From an uncultured Peptoniphilaceae bacterium (GTDB lineage: Bacteria > Bacillota > Clostridia > Tissierellales > Peptoniphilaceae): 64,000 nucleotides of DNA. Below, in pieces: positions 60,471-64,000 of this stretch; position 1 is the stretch's first letter, and every line of letters begins with the position of its first letter. The position numbers were made by a program, and so were the translations under genes. The stretch spans positions 1 to 64,000 of the forward strand of contig CALTTP010000006.1 in the NCBI GenBank assembly GCA_943912255.1. The letters run 5' to 3'. Under the pieces are notes generated by a model. That model had not been told where the DNA came from. It made no database searches and worked only from the letters and a program-made list of their open reading frames with translations.

Positions 60471-63400
60471 GTGATTTATCATATTGGGTTAGATGTTGGT
60501 TCCACAACTGTAAAATTGGTTGTAATGGACCAAGACAACAATCTACTTTATCGTGAATATAAAAGACATAAGTCAAATGTTGAAGAAACTGTAAAATCAG
60601 TAATTAAAGAGGCATACCAAGAGTTTCAAAATAGTGATGTCACTATTATGGTAACTGGTTCTGGAGGTATGTTTGTAGAAAAATATTGGGGAATTGAATT
60701 TATTCAAGAGGTGGTTTCAGGAACTACTGCAATAAAAAATTATATTCCTGAAACGGATGTTGCCATTGAATTAGGCGGAGAAGATAGTAAGATAACCTAT
60801 ATTTCTGGAAATATTGAACAGAGGATGAACTCCATTTGCGCTGGTGGAACTGGAGCCTTTATAGACCAAATGGCTTCCCTTATAGAAACCAATGCAACGG
60901 GACTAAATGAATATGCTAAGAACTATAAAAATATTTACTCAATTGCTTCTAGATGTGGAGTGTTTGCTAAGACGGATATCCAGGCTCTTATTAACCAAGG
61001 AGCATCTAAGGAAGATATTTCCGTTTCGGTTTTACAATCTGTTGTAAACCAAACTATATCCAACTTGGCATGTGGAAGGCCAATTAAAGGCAATATTGCT
61101 TTGTTGGGAGGCCCTTTACACTTTTTGGATCAATTGGCTCAAAGATTTAAAGAGACTTTGGGAGAAGATAGCAATAAATTTTTAGTTCCTGAAAATTCCG
61201 AAGTCTTTGTGGCTCTAGGAGCAGCCCTTGCTTCAAAGGAACTTAAACCTGTTAGTTTCAAAGAAATCTTAGACAGGGTCAACCAAAAGGTGGACATTCA
61301 AGTGGATGAGGAATCTACTTTAGAGCCTCTATTTAAGAACGAAGAAGAGTATCGTGAATTTTTAGAGGAACATAAAGGAAAGAAGAAAGACCATAAGGAT
61401 ATTAGTGAATATGAAGGACCTTGTTATCTGGGTATTGATGCAGGATCAACTACATCTAAAGTGGTTTTAATTGACAAAGAGGACAATATTCTCTACACCC
61501 AGTATGGAAATAACTATGGCAAGCCATTGGAACTTATTGTAGATGTATTAAAGGACATTTACTCTAAATTAAATCCCAAGGCTAAAATAGAATGTGCAGG
61601 GATTACTGGTTATGGCGAAGATTTTATAAAGGCTGCCCTAAATGTGGATATAGGTGAAATTGAAACCCTTGCTCATTATAAAGCTGCTTCATACTTTAGA
61701 AAAGACGTGGACTTTATTTTGGATATAGGTGGCCAGGATATGAAGGCTATGCATATTTCCGAAGGTATTATTGACTCTATTCAGTTAAATGAGGCTTGTT
61801 CTTCTGGTTGTGGTTCCTTTGTTGAAACTTTTGCAAAATCTTTAGGTTATACTGTAGAAGAATTTCAAGATGAGGCCGTTAAGTCTAAAAATCCTGTGGA
61901 CTTAGGTTCTAGATGTACTGTGTTTATGAACTCTAAGGTAAAACAGGCACAAAAGGAAGGGGCTTCGGTGCCGGATATTGCAGCTGGACTTTGCTATTCT
62001 GTAATAAAAAATGCAATCCAAAAGGTTATTAAAGTAAGGGACCCTGAGAAGTTAGGAGAGAGTATTGTAGTTCAAGGGGGTACTTTCTATGGGGATGGCG
62101 TTTTAAGAGCTTTTGAAAAAGTTACTGGTAGAAAGGCTGTAAGACCTGAAATAGCAGGCCTTATGGGGGCTATGGGAATGGCTCTTTATGCTAAGGAAAA
62201 ATCTACTGGTTCTTCAACTTTACTTAATTTAGATGAGCTTAATAAATTTACCTATAGTCAAAAGAACACCCAATGTAATCTATGTAGTAACCACTGTAAG
62301 CTATCTATAAATATCTTTAACAATGGAAAGAGATATGTTACGGGAAATAGATGTGAAAGAGGTGCTGGTATTCAAATTGACAAGGATAATAAGCTACCTA
62401 ATTTATATGAATACAAGTACAATAGGCTTTTCAATTACTATACTCCCCTTTCAGCAGAGAAGAGTACTAGGGGAAAGGTAGGTATCCCAAGGGTTTTAAA
62501 TATGTATGAAAATTATCCTCTATGGTTTACTTTCTTTACCTCTTTAGGATATGAAGTGGTCCTTTCGGATAAGTCTAGTAGAGAGATATATGAAAAGGGA
62601 ATTGCTTCCATTACCAGTGAAACAGCATGTTTTCCTGCAAAGATGGTCCATGGCCACATTGAAAATTTAATTGAAAAGGGAGTTAAGTTTATATTCTACC
62701 CTTCAATTTTCTATGAAAAGCAGGAATTTGAAAATGTTGACAATAATATAAATTGTCCAGTGGTTACAGGATATACTGAAGTAATTAAAAATAATTTGGA
62801 AAACTTGGAAGAAGAACAAGTTAAATTTATGAATCCTTTTCTGTCCTTACAGAATAAGAAAAAATTAGCAGACAGGCTTTTTGAAGAGCTTAAGGATGAA
62901 GGTTTTAAGAAAAGTCAGATTAACAATGCCTTAGATAGAGCTTGGGAAGAGTTTCATGCCTTTAGGGAAGATGTGAGAATGGAAGGGCAAAAGTCTCTAA
63001 GCTATATTAGAGAAAAGGGTCTTAAAGCTATAGTACTGGCAGGTAGACCATACCATATAGATCCAGGTATAAACCATGGTATTCCTGAGCTTATAACTTC
63101 TTTAGGATGGGCTGTTTTATCGGAAGATTCAGTCCTTACCTATGAAGACGACATAGAAGGTAGACTAAGGGTTTTAGACCAATGGGTATACCATTCTAGG
63201 CTATATAGAGCGGCTAATGTGGTATCAGAAAGCGACGATCTACAATTGGTACAATTAAATTCCTTTGGTTGTGGAATAGATGCTGTTACAACGGATCAAG
63301 TAGCAGAAATTCTACAAAGTAAGGGAAAGATTTACACTTTAATAAAAATAGACGAGGTATCCAATCTAGGTGCCATTAAAATAAGGCTAAGGTCTTTGAC

Positions 63401-64000
63401 TCAAGCATTAAAGGACAGAAAACCATCTTTGAAGAAGGAGGATTTCCAAATAGAACCTGTGGAGTTTACAAAGGAAATGAAAAAAACTCACACTATTTTA
63501 GCTCCTCAAATGGCTCCAAATCATTTTGAGATTCTTCAGGCAGCTTTAGAGTCAGAAGGATATAAATTTGAATTTTTGAAGACTGTAGACTCAAAGGTTG
63601 TAGACGAAGGGTTAAAGTATGTTAACAACGACTCTTGTTACCCATCTATAACCGTAGTAGGGCAAATGATGGAAGCTGTTAAGTCAGGCCGTTATGACAC
63701 CGATAATATCTCCCTTTTAATGACTCAAACAGGAGGAGCTTGTAGAGCTTCCAACTATGTAGGATATATAAGACGAGCTTTAGAGGAAGCGGGATATCCT
63801 CATATTCCAGTAATTGCAATTTCTGCTCAGGGAATTGAAAGTCATGAGGGCTTTGAAATATCCGTTCCTCTAGCCCATAAGTTGATATTGGCAATGTTAT
63901 ATGGGGACTTGTTAATGAGGGTTTCCAATGCTACTAGACCTTATGAGTTGATTGCGGGAGAGACGGATAAGTTAAAAGAAGAATGGATTGAAAAATGTCG
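60471..64000 (+). CDS. 2-hydroxyacyl-CoA dehydratase activase-related protein (BadF tandem plus DUF2229), 5' part
   Basis: The gene starts with GTG after AGGAGG and runs open for 1176 codons to the edge of the window, so the end is missing. Two BadF/BcrAD activase domains are visible. The first (about 4-265) has GLDVGSTTVKLVV and an iron-sulfur half-site in SICAGGTGAF and SRCGVFAKTD. The second (about 323-585) has GIDAGSTTSKVVL, EACSSGCGSFVET and GSRCTVFMNS. A cysteine motif QCNLCSNHCKL and then a DUF2229/HgdB-like part (AGRPYHIDPGINHGIPEL) follow. Such proteins are ATP-driven electron donors to 2-hydroxyacyl-CoA dehydratases or similar reductases in anaerobes. The partner is not in view. Confidence 0.92.
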   Translation, partial: MIYHIGLDVGSTTVKLVVMDQDNNLLYREYKRHKSNVEETVKSVIKEAYQEFQNSDVTIMVTGSGGMFVEKYWGIEFIQEVVSGTTAIKNYIPETDVAIELGGEDSKITYISGNIEQRMNSICAGGTGAFIDQMASLIETNATGLNEYAKNYKNIYSIASRCGVFAKTDIQALINQGASKEDISVSVLQSVVNQTISNLACGRPIKGNIALLGGPLHFLDQLAQRFKETLGEDSNKFLVPENSEVFVALGAALASKELKPVSFKEILDRVNQKVDIQVDEESTLEPLFKNEEEYREFLEEHKGKKKDHKDISEYEGPCYLGIDAGSTTSKVVLIDKEDNILYTQYGNNYGKPLELIVDVLKDIYSKLNPKAKIECAGITGYGEDFIKAALNVDIGEIETLAHYKAASYFRKDVDFILDIGGQDMKAMHISEGIIDSIQLNEACSSGCGSFVETFAKSLGYTVEEFQDEAVKSKNPVDLGSRCTVFMNSKVKQAQKEGASVPDIAAGLCYSVIKNAIQKVIKVRDPEKLGESIVVQGGTFYGDGVLRAFEKVTGRKAVRPEIAGLMGAMGMALYAKEKSTGSSTLLNLDELNKFTYSQKNTQCNLCSNHCKLSINIFNNGKRYVTGNRCERGAGIQIDKDNKLPNLYEYKYNRLFNYYTPLSAEKSTRGKVGIPRVLNMYENYPLWFTFFTSLGYEVVLSDKSSREIYEKGIASITSETACFPAKMVHGHIENLIEKGVKFIFYPSIFYEKQEFENVDNNINCPVVTGYTEVIKNNLENLEEEQVKFMNPFLSLQNKKKLADRLFEELKDEGFKKSQINNALDRAWEEFHAFREDVRMEGQKSLSYIREKGLKAIVLAGRPYHIDPGINHGIPELITSLGWAVLSEDSVLTYEDDIEGRLRVLDQWVYHSRLYRAANVVSESDDLQLVQLNSFGCGIDAVTTDQVAEILQSKGKIYTLIKIDEVSNLGAIKIRLRSLTQALKDRKPSLKKEDFQIEPVEFTKEMKKTHTILAPQMAPNHFEILQAALESEGYKFEFLKTVDSKVVDEGLKYVNNDSCYPSITVVGQMMEAVKSGRYDTDNISLLMTQTGGACRASNYVGYIRRALEEAGYPHIPVIAISAQGIESHEGFEISVPLAHKLILAMLYGDLLMRVSNATRPYELIAGETDKLKEEWIEKC

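Noticed and set aside
1..64000. Reassigned stop codons as an explanation for the many interrupted genes
   Set aside because: TAA, TAG and TGA all end intact genes throughout the window, and many breaks are frameshifts. A general code change does not fit, so only a suppressor tRNA is left as a remote option.

Overview
The window is AT-rich, densely coded DNA with strong AGGAGG-type ribosome binding sites, TTG and GTG starts, overlapping operons and many hairpin/T-run terminators. Together with an ECF transporter, a CWB2 cell-wall protein, a BadF/DUF2229 acyl-CoA dehydratase activase and a Streptococcus-like type I-E CRISPR repeat, this points to an anaerobic low-GC Firmicute, probably of the Clostridia/Tissierellia. 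That assignment is inference; there is no rRNA gene in the window.

Region 1 (1-34.9 kb) is a patchwork of accessory genes: an ECF transporter, OsmC, hydrolases, oxidoreductases, an XRE regulator with a CPBP protease, a DNA-deoxyinosine glycosylase, a two-component system with an MacB-like ABC transporter, an ABC-F protein, a pirin, a TMEM175 channel, an MBL-rhodanese protein, a TetR operon and general-stress-like genes. It is striking for broken genes: at least nine reading frames are interrupted by single-base changes in A or T runs, in-frame TAA/TAG codons or a short deletion, and one gene survives only as a C-terminal stub. Several promoters here carry clear operators (XRE, TetR, and an 11-bp tandem repeat ahead of the ABC transporter).

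Region 2 (34.9-50.5 kb) holds a TraX-like membrane protein, a CWB2-thermonuclease fusion and then a complete type I-E CRISPR-Cas locus: cas3, cas8e, cas11, cas7e, cas5e, cas6e, cas1 and a Cas2-DEDDh exonuclease fusion. Just upstream of the cas promoter are two diverged repeats about 60 nt apart. Both keep perfect 5-bp hairpin stems, one through a compensatory change, so they may encode a crRNA-like regulatory RNA. Downstream, six perfect repeats are followed by 2353 bp of phage structural DNA and then by two more repeats. The phage piece contains the 3' end of a portal gene, a MuF head protein with a C-terminal zincin, a 63-codon gene and the 5' end of another gene. It is cut at the repeat edges on both sides, so it occupies the place of a spacer.

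Region 3 (50.5-64 kb) is intact core metabolism: fused pabAB plus pabC for 4-aminobenzoate; gluconate kinase, gluconate permease and 6-phosphogluconate dehydrogenase, which feed ribulose-5-phosphate; a PRPP synthetase on the opposite strand; tadA; a TIGR01212 radical SAM protein; and a large activase that runs off the end of the window. No tRNA, rRNA, insertion sequence or replication origin was recognised.
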